Source of the DNA: Hypericibacter terrae
Lineage (GTDB): Bacteria; Pseudomonadota; Alphaproteobacteria; Dongiales; Dongiaceae
Reading direction: 5' to 3'
Length of the DNA: 64,000 nt
Assembly (NCBI RefSeq): GCF_008728855.1
Contig: NZ_CP042906.1
Coordinates: forward strand, 3,957,570 to 4,021,569
In this document: positions 53,287-61,945 of the stretch, one piece after another
Position numbering within the stretch: position 1 is the first letter of the stretch
How the letters are laid out: each line of letters begins with the position of its first letter
Notes under the pieces: model-generated
The model's database searches: none
What the model was told of the DNA's origin: nothing
The model's input: the letters and a program-made list of their open reading frames with translations, nothing else
Made by a program: the position numbers and the translations under genes

Positions 53287-55704
53287 ATGGAAACCCATGC
53301 CCGGGTCGTCATCATCGGCGGCGGCGTCGTCGGATGCTCGATCCTCTATCACCTGGCCAAGCATGGCCTGAAGGATGCCGTGCTGCTGGAGCGCAAGGAG
53401 CTGACCTCGGGCTCCTCCTGGCACGCGGCCGGCATGATCCACACCATCAATGCCGATCCCAACATCGCGCGGCTCCAGGGCTATACCATCAAGCTCTATA
53501 ACGAGCTGGAAGACTTGACCGGCCAGTCCTGCAGCATCCATCGCCCCGGCGGCATCTATCTCGCGGCCACGCCCGAGCGGCTCGACTATCTGAAGCAGGA
53601 GCGCGCCAAGGCCCGCTATATGGGGCTCGAGACCGATTTCATCTCGCTCGAGCATGCGCGCGAGCTCAATCCGCTGATCGATCCGAAGAAATATCTGGGC
53701 GCCCTGTTCGAGCCGGTGGACGGTCATGTCGATCCTTCGGGCGTGACCCATGCCTATGCCAAGGGCGCCCGCCATTACGGCGCCAAGGTCTATCGCGACA
53801 CGCCGGTGATCGAGACCAAGCAGCGGCCCGACGGCTCCTGGGACGTGGTGACGCCCAAGGGCACGATCCGCGCCGAGATCGTGGTGAATGCCGCGGGGCT
53901 CTGGGCCCGCGAGGTCGGACGTCTGGCCGGGCTCGAGCTGCCGGTGCAGCCGATGGAGCATCACTACCTCATCACCGAGACGATCCCGGAGGTACGCGAC
54001 CATGGCAAGGAGATTGCCGTCACCGTCGATTACGAGGGCAACGCTTATACGCGCCAGGAGCATCAGGGCGTGCTGCTCGGCACCTACGAGACCAACTGCG
54101 TGCCCTGGGCGGTCGAGGGCACGCCGCTCGATTTCGGCCATGAGCTGCTGCAGGACGATCTGGCGCGCGTGAGCGAGCGGCTCGACACTGCCTTCGAGCG
54201 CATGCCGGCGCTCGGCCGCGCCGGGATCAAGAAGGTGATCAACGGGCCCTTCACCTTCGGGCCCGATGGCAACCCCCTGATCGGACCGGTGCCGGGCCTG
54301 AAGAACTACTGGACCGCGGTCGGCGTCATGGCGGGCTTCTGCCAGGGCGGCGGCGTGGGCCTCTGCATGGCCGAATGGATCATCGACGGCGAGCCCTCGA
54401 TCGATGTCTGGGGCATGGATGTGGCGCGCTTCGGAAGCTTCGCGACGCGCGACTGGGGCCGCATCAAATCGGCCGAGAATTATTCGCGCCGCTTCATCCT
54501 GACCTATCCGAACGAGACCCTGCCCGCCGGCCGGCGCCAGAAGACCACGGCGCTCTATGACCGGCTGATCGCGCGCGGCGCCGTGATGGGCGTCTCCTTC
54601 GGGTTGGAGCATGCGCTCTGGTTCGCAGGATCTCCTGACAAGGCGAAGGAGACGCCGACCTTCCGCCGCTCCAACGCCTTTGCCCATGTGGCTGAGGAGA
54701 TCAAGGCGGTGCGCGAGCGGGTCGGCATGATCGAGATCGCGAACTATGCCAAGCATGAGGTCTCCGGGCCGGGTGCGGAGGCCTTCCTCGATAAAATGCT
54801 GGCCAACAAACTGCCCAAGGAAGGGCGCCTGGCGCTGACGCCGATGCTGACGCCCAAGGGCAAGCTCTATGGCGACCTCACCGTCGCGCGGATGGAGAAG
54901 GAGCGCTTCTATCTGTTCGGCTCGAGCGCGGCCCAGGAGATGCACCGGCGCTGGTTCGAGCAGCATTTGCCGGAGAAGGGCGTGGCCTATCATAACCGTA
55001 CCGACGATCTGCAGGGCATCGCCATCGCCGGCCCGAGCGCCCGCGAGCTGCTGTCGCGCCTGACGGCGGCCGACGTCTCGGCCGCCGCCTTCAAGTTCCG
55101 CGACATCAAGCGAATGGTGGTGGGGCTGGTGCCGGCGCTGGTGGCGCGCGTCTCCTTTTCGGGCGAGCTGGGCTACGAAATATATGTGGCTCCGCAATAT
55201 CAGCTCAGGCTGTATGAGGCTCTTGAGGAGGCGGGCAAGGATCTGGGATTGAGGACCTATGGCGGCCGCGCCCTCATGTCGATGCGGCTGGAGAAGAACT
55301 GGGGCGTCTGGACTCTCGATTACCGGCCCGATTTTACCGCCGCCGAATCCGGCCTCGACGCCTTCGTCGCCTTCGACAAGCCGGCCGACTTCGTCGGCAA
55401 GAAGGCGGCGCTGGCCGAGCGCAAACGCGGCCCCGCGAAGAAGCTGGTGACGCTCGTGGTCGACACCCAGGACGTGGATTGCGTCGCCGACGAGCCGATC
55501 TTCCATGACGGCGCCTGCGTCGGCTACGTCACCTCGGGCGGCTATGCCCATTCGGTGAAGAAGAGCATGGCCATGGGCTATGTCCCGACGGCGCTGGCCG
55601 GGCACGGCACCAAGCTCGAGGTCGAGCTCCTGGGCGAGTTCTACCCCGCGACCGTGACGGCGACGCCCCTCTACGACCCGAATGGCGGCAAGATGCGGGG
55701 GTGA
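53287..55704 (+). CDS. Dimethylglycine dehydrogenase-like FAD oxidoreductase with GcvT domain
   Basis: This 805-residue protein has an N-terminal FAD-binding DAO domain (GGGVVGCSILYHLAKHG, about 12-28; SSWHAAGMIH, the covalent-FAD-type region near 47) and a C-terminal half with GcvT/aminomethyltransferase parts (about 420-790) for tetrahydrofolate. It matches DMGDH/sarcosine dehydrogenase proteins that oxidise N-methyl groups to formaldehyde or methylene-THF. It follows the MttB-family gene after 34 bases. The substrate is probably a tertiary amine. GGAGA lies upstream of the ATG. Confidence 0.88.
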   Translation: METHARVVIIGGGVVGCSILYHLAKHGLKDAVLLERKELTSGSSWHAAGMIHTINADPNIARLQGYTIKLYNELEDLTGQSCSIHRPGGIYLAATPERLDYLKQERAKARYMGLETDFISLEHARELNPLIDPKKYLGALFEPVDGHVDPSGVTHAYAKGARHYGAKVYRDTPVIETKQRPDGSWDVVTPKGTIRAEIVVNAAGLWAREVGRLAGLELPVQPMEHHYLITETIPEVRDHGKEIAVTVDYEGNAYTRQEHQGVLLGTYETNCVPWAVEGTPLDFGHELLQDDLARVSERLDTAFERMPALGRAGIKKVINGPFTFGPDGNPLIGPVPGLKNYWTAVGVMAGFCQGGGVGLCMAEWIIDGEPSIDVWGMDVARFGSFATRDWGRIKSAENYSRRFILTYPNETLPAGRRQKTTALYDRLIARGAVMGVSFGLEHALWFAGSPDKAKETPTFRRSNAFAHVAEEIKAVRERVGMIEIANYAKHEVSGPGAEAFLDKMLANKLPKEGRLALTPMLTPKGKLYGDLTVARMEKERFYLFGSSAAQEMHRRWFEQHLPEKGVAYHNRTDDLQGIAIAGPSARELLSRLTAADVSAAAFKFRDIKRMVVGLVPALVARVSFSGELGYEIYVAPQYQLRLYEALEEAGKDLGLRTYGGRALMSMRLEKNWGVWTLDYRPDFTAAESGLDAFVAFDKPADFVGKKAALAERKRGPAKKLVTLVVDTQDVDCVADEPIFHDGACVGYVTSGGYAHSVKKSMAMGYVPTALAGHGTKLEVELLGEFYPATVTATPLYDPNGGKMRG

Positions 55705-55714
55705 GTCCTTTTAT

Positions 55715-55880
55715 CTTCTCCCCACTTTGTGGAGAGAGGAAGGCCCCCGTCGCACTTGCGACGGGAGGGTGAGGGGTGCGGTGCGAGCAAGGAAGGGCAC
55801 CCTCACCCAGCTCCGGCTAAGTCTCCGCTGCGCTCCGACTAAGCCTTCGCAACCCTCTCCCTCACTGCGTGAGGGAGAGG
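55715..55880. repeat. Composite palindromic repeat cluster (BIME-like)
   Basis: This gap holds several stem-loops: CCCGTCGC (55746-55753) with GCGACGGG (55758-55765); GGGTGAGGGGTGC with GCACCCTCACCC further on; and a perfect 12-bp stem CCTCTCCCTCAC (55854-55865) with GTGAGGGAGAGG (55869-55880). A left unit, CTCCCCAC-TTTG-TGGAGAG, resembles the hairpin at 50.6 kb. It separates the DMGDH-like gene from the next gene and may uncouple their expression. Confidence 0.75.
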
Positions 55881-55901
55881 AAAGAATTGGCGGTAAACAC
55901 C

Positions 55902-57944
55902 ATGTCCAGCAAAGACCCCCTCCTCCAGCCCTTCACACTCAAGCATCTGGTTCTGAAGAACCGGCTGATGTCGACCGCGCATGAGCCGGCCTATTCCGAG
56001 GACGGGATGCCGAAGGAGCGCTACCGGCTCTATCACCTGGAGAAGGCCAAGGGCGGGATCGCGCTGACCATGACGGCGGGGTCGGCGGTGGTGGCGGAGG
56101 ATTCGCCGGCGGCCTTCGGCAACCTCCACGCCTATAGGGACGAGATCGTTCCCTGGCTGAAGCGCCTCGCCGACGACTGCCATGGCGAAGGCTGCGCGGT
56201 CATGATCCAGCTCACCCATCTGGGCCGTCGCACCGGCTGGAACAAGGCCGACTGGCTGCCGGTGACCGCCCCCTCGGGCGTGCGCGAGCCCGCCCATCGC
56301 GCCTTCCCCAAGGAGGCCGAGGATTGGGATATCGAGCGCTGGATCGGCCAATATGCCGACGGCGCGGAGCGCATGCAGGCGGCGGGCCTCGATGGCATCG
56401 AGCTCGAATGCTACGGCCACCTGGTCGACCAGTTCTGGACGCCCAGCGTCAACAAGCGCACCGACAACTATGGCGGCTCGCTCGAGAACCGGATGCGCTT
56501 CGGCCTCGCGGTGGTGAAGGGAATCCGCCAACGCGTGGGCCCGAAATTCCTCGTCGGCATCCGCATGGCGCTGGACGAGGACAAGCCCGGCGGCTTCGGC
56601 CGCAGCGAGGGCCTCGCCATCGCGCGCAAGCTGATCGACGAGGCCGGCGTCGATTTCATCAATGTGATCCGGGGCTATATCGACACCGACCCGGCGCTGG
56701 CCAGGATCATCCCGATCACCGGCATGAAGGCGGCCCCGCACCTCGATTTCGTCGGCGAGATGAAGACGGCGCTGGGCGTGCCGATCCTCCATGCCGCGCG
56801 AATCGCGGATGTGGCGACGGCGCGCCACGCGGTGGCCTCGGGCAAGCTCGATCTGGTCGGCATGACCCGCGCCCTCATCGCCGATCCGCATATCGCGCGC
56901 AAGGTGGCCGAGGGGCGCGAGGCAGAGATCCGTCCTTGCGTGGGGGCCACCTACTGCCTCGACCGCATCTATGAGGGCGGCGAGGCGCTCTGCATCCACA
57001 ACGCGGCCACGGGACGCGAAGCGACCATGCCGCAAATCGTGCCTAAAACAACCGGCAAGAAGCGGCGCGTCGTCGTGGTCGGCGCCGGCCCCGCCGGGCT
57101 CGAGGCGGCCCGCGTCTCGGCCGAGCGCGGGCATGAGGTCGTCCTGTTCGAGGCGGCCGACGAAGCCGGCGGCCAGATCCGCCTCGCCGCGCGCGCGACG
57201 CGCCGGCGCGAGCTGCTCGGCATCGTCGACTGGCGGCTGCAGCAGCTCGAGAAGCTCGGCGTCACGTCGCGCTTCAACAAGTGGGCAGAGGTCGAGGACG
57301 TCACGGGCGAGGAACCCGACATCGTGGTGATCGCCACCGGCGGCCTGCCGCAGGCGCCGGCGCTCGGGGCCGGCACGGATCTCACCGTGTCGAGCTGGGA
57401 CATCCTCTCCGGCGACGTGAAGCCGGCGAAGGAGGTGCTGCTGTTCGACGACAACGGCGCGCATCCGGGGATGCAGGCGGCGGAAGTCATCGCCGAGGCC
57501 GGCTCAAAGCTCGAGATCGTGTCGCCCGAGCGCTTCTTCGCGCCCGAGATCGGCGGCTTGAACCATGTGCCCTATGCCGAAAGCTTCCAGCAGCATGGGG
57601 TGCGGATCACGATCGTGCGCCGGCTTACATCCGTGAAACGGGCCGGCAATCGCCTGCAGGCCCTGATCGGCAGCGATTTCGGCGATTATGTCGAGACGCG
57701 CGAGGTCGACCAGGTGGTGGTCGAGCATGGCACGCTGCCCAATGCCGAGCTCTATGAGGCGCTGAAGCCGGCCTCGGTCAATCGCGGCGAGGTCGACTAC
57801 CAGGCGCTGATCGCGGGCCGGCCACAGACGGTGGTCCGCAACCCGGAAGGACGCTATCGCCTCATCCGCATCGGCGACGCGGTCTCATCGCGCAACATCC
57901 ATGCCGCCATTTACGACGCGCTGCGGTTTGCGAAGGATTTCTAG
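55902..57944 (+). CDS. N-methylproline-demethylase-like NADH:flavin oxidoreductase
   Basis: This 680-residue protein has an Old-Yellow-Enzyme-type TIM barrel (about 1-370; HEPAYSEDGMPKERYRLYH, IQLTHLGRRT, GMTRALIADPH), a cluster segment RPCVGATYCLDRIYEGGEAL then C, and an FAD/NAD-binding half (VVVVGAGPAGLEAARVSAERG, about 395-415). This is the TMADH/2,4-dienoyl-CoA-reductase layout; the sequence most resembles N-methylproline demethylases that remove methyl groups in stachydrine (proline betaine) breakdown. The cluster region shows three Cys where TMADH has four. It follows the repeat cluster, downstream of the DMGDH-like gene. Confidence 0.8.
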   Translation: MSSKDPLLQPFTLKHLVLKNRLMSTAHEPAYSEDGMPKERYRLYHLEKAKGGIALTMTAGSAVVAEDSPAAFGNLHAYRDEIVPWLKRLADDCHGEGCAVMIQLTHLGRRTGWNKADWLPVTAPSGVREPAHRAFPKEAEDWDIERWIGQYADGAERMQAAGLDGIELECYGHLVDQFWTPSVNKRTDNYGGSLENRMRFGLAVVKGIRQRVGPKFLVGIRMALDEDKPGGFGRSEGLAIARKLIDEAGVDFINVIRGYIDTDPALARIIPITGMKAAPHLDFVGEMKTALGVPILHAARIADVATARHAVASGKLDLVGMTRALIADPHIARKVAEGREAEIRPCVGATYCLDRIYEGGEALCIHNAATGREATMPQIVPKTTGKKRRVVVVGAGPAGLEAARVSAERGHEVVLFEAADEAGGQIRLAARATRRRELLGIVDWRLQQLEKLGVTSRFNKWAEVEDVTGEEPDIVVIATGGLPQAPALGAGTDLTVSSWDILSGDVKPAKEVLLFDDNGAHPGMQAAEVIAEAGSKLEIVSPERFFAPEIGGLNHVPYAESFQQHGVRITIVRRLTSVKRAGNRLQALIGSDFGDYVETREVDQVVVEHGTLPNAELYEALKPASVNRGEVDYQALIAGRPQTVVRNPEGRYRLIRIGDAVSSRNIHAAIYDALRFAKDF

Positions 57945-58017
57945 AAGACAGGTGAACATGCCCCGCCGGCGCCGCCCCTATCGTCGGCCATCGAAGTAGA
58001 TCCAAGAGAGAAGCTTG

Positions 58018-58641
58018 ATGATCGATGTTTTAAAGACCTTGGCGGCCTTGGGTCTGGGCTACCTTTTGGGCAGCCTCAACACAGCCGTGATCGTGGGGAA
58101 AATATACGGCAAGGACATCAGCAGCCACGGGAGCAAGAGCGCCGGACTTACCAATACCCTGAGGGTGCTTGGGAAATCTGCCGCAGCGTTTGTTCTCGCG
58201 GGAGATATATTGAAGGGAGTAATCGCCTGCCTTATCGGCTTGCGCCTCGGCGTCTATGTCTATTCCGGCGAGGCCCGAGATTGTATAAGCCTTTTGGCAG
58301 CGGGCGCGGGCGCAGTCCTGGGGCATAACTGGCCGGTCTATTTTGGGTTCAAAGGGGGCAAGGGAGCACTTACGGCAGTAACGGTGCTGTTTATGCTGGA
58401 CTGGGTTATGGCCCTTATATGCCTTGGCCTCTTTGTGATGATCGTCGCTTCGACGCGTTATGTTTCTTTGGGCACGATAGGCGCTACGATATTTTTTCTG
58501 ATTATTTCATTCATACCTGTATTCGGGCATGGCCTTTATTTTCATATATTTGCGTGTTTGATGGCGCTAATTATTATTTTCAAGCATAGGTCAAACATAA
58601 GACGGCTGCTTTCGGGAACAGAAAACAAACTTGCCTTCTGA
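58018..58641 (+). CDS. plsY: Glycerol-3-phosphate acyltransferase PlsY
   Basis: PlsY transfers acyl from acyl-phosphate to glycerol-3-phosphate in the first step of phospholipid synthesis. This 207-residue membrane protein has the three conserved loops: YLLGSLNTAVIVGK with GSKSAGLTNTLRVLGK (about 18-53), GHNWPVYFGFKGGKG (about 105-119) and KHRSNIRRLLSGTENK near the end. It uses codons such as ATA and TTA that its neighbours avoid, and its GC content falls toward the 3' end. The gene is probably acquired from a lower-GC donor. A TTG one codon upstream is an alternative start. Confidence 0.88.
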   Translation: MIDVLKTLAALGLGYLLGSLNTAVIVGKIYGKDISSHGSKSAGLTNTLRVLGKSAAAFVLAGDILKGVIACLIGLRLGVYVYSGEARDCISLLAAGAGAVLGHNWPVYFGFKGGKGALTAVTVLFMLDWVMALICLGLFVMIVASTRYVSLGTIGATIFFLIISFIPVFGHGLYFHIFACLMALIIIFKHRSNIRRLLSGTENKLAF

Positions 58642-58772
58642 TTTTTTCGCGGCGTTGAGCCCAACGTCGAAATCTGAAAATTTGGAATCAGGTCGCGGGC
58701 GCTGACCCGCGGGCCAGCTTCATGCAGCGGGCGCGCTACGAGTCGCGACGAATTTCCGACGGCTGACCGGCC

Positions 58773-59813
58773 TCAGGCCGCCGCCTTGCTCCTCGCTGCG
58801 CCCAACTGAATGGCGCAGTCGATCGCCTCGATCAGGCTGCGCTCGTTGGCGATGCCCTTGCCGGCGATGTCGAAGGCCGTGCCATGATCGACCGAGGTGC
58901 GCACGATCGGCAGGCCCAGGGTCACGTTGACGCCGCTCAGCGCGTCCCATTTGCCGGTCACCGGATCGACCGAGAATCCCAGCAGCTTGACCGGGATATG
59001 GCCCTGATCGTGATACATCGCGACGACCGCGTCGTAGCGCCGGCCACGCAGCTTGACGAACACGGTGTCGCCGGGCACCGGTCCCTCGATCTCATGGCCT
59101 TCGGCGCGCAGCTGCGCGATGACCGGCGTCGTGATCTCCAAATCCTCGCGCCCGAACATGCCGCCCTCGCCCGCATGCGGGTTGAGGGCCGCGATCGCGA
59201 TCCGCGGGCGCTCGATGCCCAGGCGTCGCAGCGCTCCCACCGTCATCTCCACGACCCGACGCAGGCGCTGCGGCGTCAGCCGCTTGACCGCCTCGCTCAA
59301 GGCGACATGGGTCGAGACGTGGCTCACCCGCATGTCGCCATGCAGCAGCAGCATCGCCGAATCGCGGGCTCCGGTCAGATCGGCCAGCAGCTCGGTATGG
59401 CCCGAATAATGGAAGCCGGCCAGGTTGAGCGCTTCCTTGCTGAGGGGTGCGGTGGCGATCGCATCGACGCGGCCCGAGACCGCCAGTCTGACCGCCTCCT
59501 CGATCGCGCGAAAGGCGAGCCGTCCCGCCTCGGCCGACGTCACGCCCGGCTTGATGGCCTGCGTCGGAACGCCGGCCGCCAGGAGGGCGGCGCGGCCGGC
59601 GCGCGGCGAGGAGGAATCGATGGTCGCCGGATCGAACGCGGTTCCCAGGCGCCGCGCCGCCTCGCGAAAGCACTCGGTGGCGCCGACCAGAATCAACTCC
59701 AGCTCGCCGGCGGCGAGGCGGGGTGCAAAGGCCGGCAGGGCCTTCACGATGATCTCCGGTCCGACGCCGGCGGGATCGCCCATGGTCAAGGCGATGCTGG
59801 TAGGACCCGTCAT
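58773..59813 (-). CDS. PdxA2-type 4-phospho-sugar-acid dehydrogenase
   Basis: This 346-residue protein has PdxA hallmarks: TMGDPAGVGPEI (about 10-21), the zinc His in FHYSGHTELLA and in AALNPHAGEGGMFG, and MYHDQGHIPVKLLGF. Because it is coupled (ATGA) to a DUF1537 kinase, it is best read as PdxA2, which oxidises 4-phospho-D-threonate or erythronate with NAD+, rather than as the vitamin B6 enzyme. Its role would be the step after phosphorylation. An ATG two codons upstream is possible. Confidence 0.87.
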   Translation of the reverse strand: MTGPTSIALTMGDPAGVGPEIIVKALPAFAPRLAAGELELILVGATECFREAARRLGTAFDPATIDSSSPRAGRAALLAAGVPTQAIKPGVTSAEAGRLAFRAIEEAVRLAVSGRVDAIATAPLSKEALNLAGFHYSGHTELLADLTGARDSAMLLLHGDMRVSHVSTHVALSEAVKRLTPQRLRRVVEMTVGALRRLGIERPRIAIAALNPHAGEGGMFGREDLEITTPVIAQLRAEGHEIEGPVPGDTVFVKLRGRRYDAVVAMYHDQGHIPVKLLGFSVDPVTGKWDALSGVNVTLGLPIVRTSVDHGTAFDIAGKGIANERSLIEAIDCAIQLGAARSKAAA

Positions 59814-61033
59814 TTCCATTCTCCACTTTCGACAATCTCGGGATTCGAGGCGGCCGACATCATGGCCGCCGCGAGATTCACCAGGGTCCGCGGCCGCCCG
59901 AAGGCGCCCGACTTCGACAGAACCGGCAGCCCGTCCCACAACCCGCCGACGAGCGCCGCCGCCGGAATGCCGGCGCGGACTTCGCCCGTCACCATCAACC
60001 GATCGGCGCCGAGCGCCTCGCAGATCGCGCGCAGGGTCTCGCCGCCGGAGACGATCAGCCCGCCCGGCCGCTCGACGGCCGGCAGGAACTTCGCCAGGGC
60101 CGCGCGGATCCGCTGCATCATCTGCGGCGGTTCGAAGCTGTCGCCCAACCGGAAGGAGACCAGCGCCGCGCCCGTGACATGCAGCACGGTGCTCACCCGG
60201 GCCGAAAGACCGGCAGCGATCTCCGCGATCTCGACCCGCTGCGCCGGATAGGCCTCGGCAAAACTCTGAATCTGGGCACGCGACTGGGCGTGATCGGAAC
60301 CCACGACGATCAGGACCGGCCTCAGACGCGGCCGTACCGTGGGCGGCGGCAGCCCCGCCACCGCGCGCGCCAGGCCCGCGGAACCGCACCAGAGGAGCGT
60401 GCCCTGCGACCGGTGGGCCAGCCTCGCGCCCGCCGCCGCAATGGCCGCCAGATCGCCATCGGTCGCCGCGTCGCAGACCAGCACGCCCTCGCCCTCGAGA
60501 TCGGCCGGCGAAGCGATGAGACGGGCAGGCACGCCCAGGGCGCGCAAAGCGTCGGGCAGCGGCGGTCCTGCCGGTCGCCAGGCGCCTGCCCGATCCCGGA
60601 ACAATTGGATGCCGCCGCGCGTGATGCGATCCTGGGCGGGGAAGGCCGGCGCCAGGACGCAGATGCGCCGCCCCCCGGCGCCCAGGCCGGCGGCGATATC
60701 CTGCAGCGTATGGCCGCGCAGCAGGCTGTCGATCTTCCGGTAGGCGATGTCCGCGCCCTCGAAGGCCCTGTCGAGGCCCCGCATGCGAACGCTCGCCGCG
60801 GCCCAGGGCTCGTCGCGCGTCGCGCTGTCGAAGGCGAGACTCCGCACGCCCTCGATGGCGCCGAGCGACACCGGAACAGGACCGATCAATCCGGTGAACT
60901 GCGCCCCAGTATCGAGCGCGCCGGTGAGATCGTCGGCCAGGATGCGAACCACCGGCGCGGGATGAGGCGGCGGCACCCGATCCTCGGATCGGAACGGGGC
61001 ACCGCCATCCCCCGGTGGCGAAAGAGCAACCAT
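59810..61033 (-). CDS. Four-carbon acid sugar kinase (DUF1537)
   Basis: This 407-residue kinase has the family's N-terminal LADDLTGALDTGAQF (about 32-46), FDSATRD, IAYRKIDSLLRGH (about 97-109), and the C-terminal VSGGETLRAICEALG with the ATP-binding SKSGAFG. It phosphorylates D-threonate, D-erythronate or a close C4 acid in the cytoplasm. Its start at 61033 overlaps the stop of the preceding MBL gene by one base (TGATG), and its end overlaps the pdxA2-type start. The tight coupling supports a single pathway. Confidence 0.87.
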   Translation of the reverse strand: MVALSPPGDGGAPFRSEDRVPPPHPAPVVRILADDLTGALDTGAQFTGLIGPVPVSLGAIEGVRSLAFDSATRDEPWAAASVRMRGLDRAFEGADIAYRKIDSLLRGHTLQDIAAGLGAGGRRICVLAPAFPAQDRITRGGIQLFRDRAGAWRPAGPPLPDALRALGVPARLIASPADLEGEGVLVCDAATDGDLAAIAAAGARLAHRSQGTLLWCGSAGLARAVAGLPPPTVRPRLRPVLIVVGSDHAQSRAQIQSFAEAYPAQRVEIAEIAAGLSARVSTVLHVTGAALVSFRLGDSFEPPQMMQRIRAALAKFLPAVERPGGLIVSGGETLRAICEALGADRLMVTGEVRAGIPAAALVGGLWDGLPVLSKSGAFGRPRTLVNLAAAMMSAASNPEIVESGEWK

Positions 61034-61911
61034 CAATGAACCCGGCTGGTTTCCCCTTCGCCGAGGCACAGCTCGGTGATGCGCAGACCCTCCTTCGTGA
61101 TCCGCGAGGGGAAGGTGTCCTTCAACCCCTCCTCGTGAATCGGGATGACCCGCTTCACCTCATGCCCGACCAGCCCCAGCATCTTGTGGGTGGTCAGCAG
61201 CAGGTTGGTCTGACTGCCGACCGCGAGGCCGACGGGGATGTAGGTGTTGTCGCCTTCCTTGCGCCCGCGCAGATTCTCGAAGCAATAGACCAGGTCGCCC
61301 GCGAGCACCCAGGTATCGCTGCTGTCCTGCTTCTTGTCGTTGCGGACCGCGACATACATCGAGCCCCAGGTGTGGCTGTCGAACGCGGCATAGAGGTCGA
61401 TGCCGGGAACGACGTCCTGGCGGTCGCCGTCGATGACCGAGAGCCGGCCCTGCCGGGCGAGATCGACCGCGCGCATGATGTCGCCCGGGTCGGTGGCGGC
61501 CATCAGCCATTTGAACTGGGGTCCCATCGACATGGCCCAGATCCACTTCGAAAGCTCCTTCTCCTGGATATGGAAGGTCGCCTTCGGGAAGTCGTCGGTG
61601 CCGCCGAGATGGTCGAAATGGGCATGGGTGATGAAGACGTCAGAGACCTGCTCCGGCGTGACGCCGCATTCGGCGAGCACCGTCCTGGCCGGATGCCAGT
61701 TCTCGACGCCGAAATTCCGGGCCATCACGCCGCCATAGTCCTTGTTGTTGTAGCCGACATCGACCATGGCGGCGCCGTTCGGGCCCTTGATCAGGACGTA
61801 GCAATAGGGAAGCTTCCGATATCCTTCGTTATGCGCACCATAGATGACGCCGCTCTGGTGGTACTTCTTGACGTAGCTGTATTCGAGAACCCAGATCGAG
61901 TAAGCACCCAT
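61033..61911 (-). CDS. MBL-fold hydrolase (lactonase-like) in the C4-acid operon
   Basis: This 292-residue metallo-beta-lactamase-fold protein has zinc motif FITHAHFDHLGG (about 93-104), the later SHTWGS His, the bridging Asp in VLAGDLVYC and a final IPIHEEG His. This is the N-acyl-homoserine-lactonase/AttM-like layout, with a long N-terminal strand region (WVLEYSYVKKYHQSG). In this operon a lactonase opening a C4 sugar lactone would deliver the acid to the kinase, but this is inference. It starts 34 bases after the unknown gene upstream. Confidence 0.8.
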   Translation of the reverse strand: MGAYSIWVLEYSYVKKYHQSGVIYGAHNEGYRKLPYCYVLIKGPNGAAMVDVGYNNKDYGGVMARNFGVENWHPARTVLAECGVTPEQVSDVFITHAHFDHLGGTDDFPKATFHIQEKELSKWIWAMSMGPQFKWLMAATDPGDIMRAVDLARQGRLSVIDGDRQDVVPGIDLYAAFDSHTWGSMYVAVRNDKKQDSSDTWVLAGDLVYCFENLRGRKEGDNTYIPVGLAVGSQTNLLLTTHKMLGLVGHEVKRVIPIHEEGLKDTFPSRITKEGLRITELCLGEGETSRVH

Positions 61912-61945
61912 TGTCCTCTTCCTCTCTTCCGATCTCGTTCGCGTT

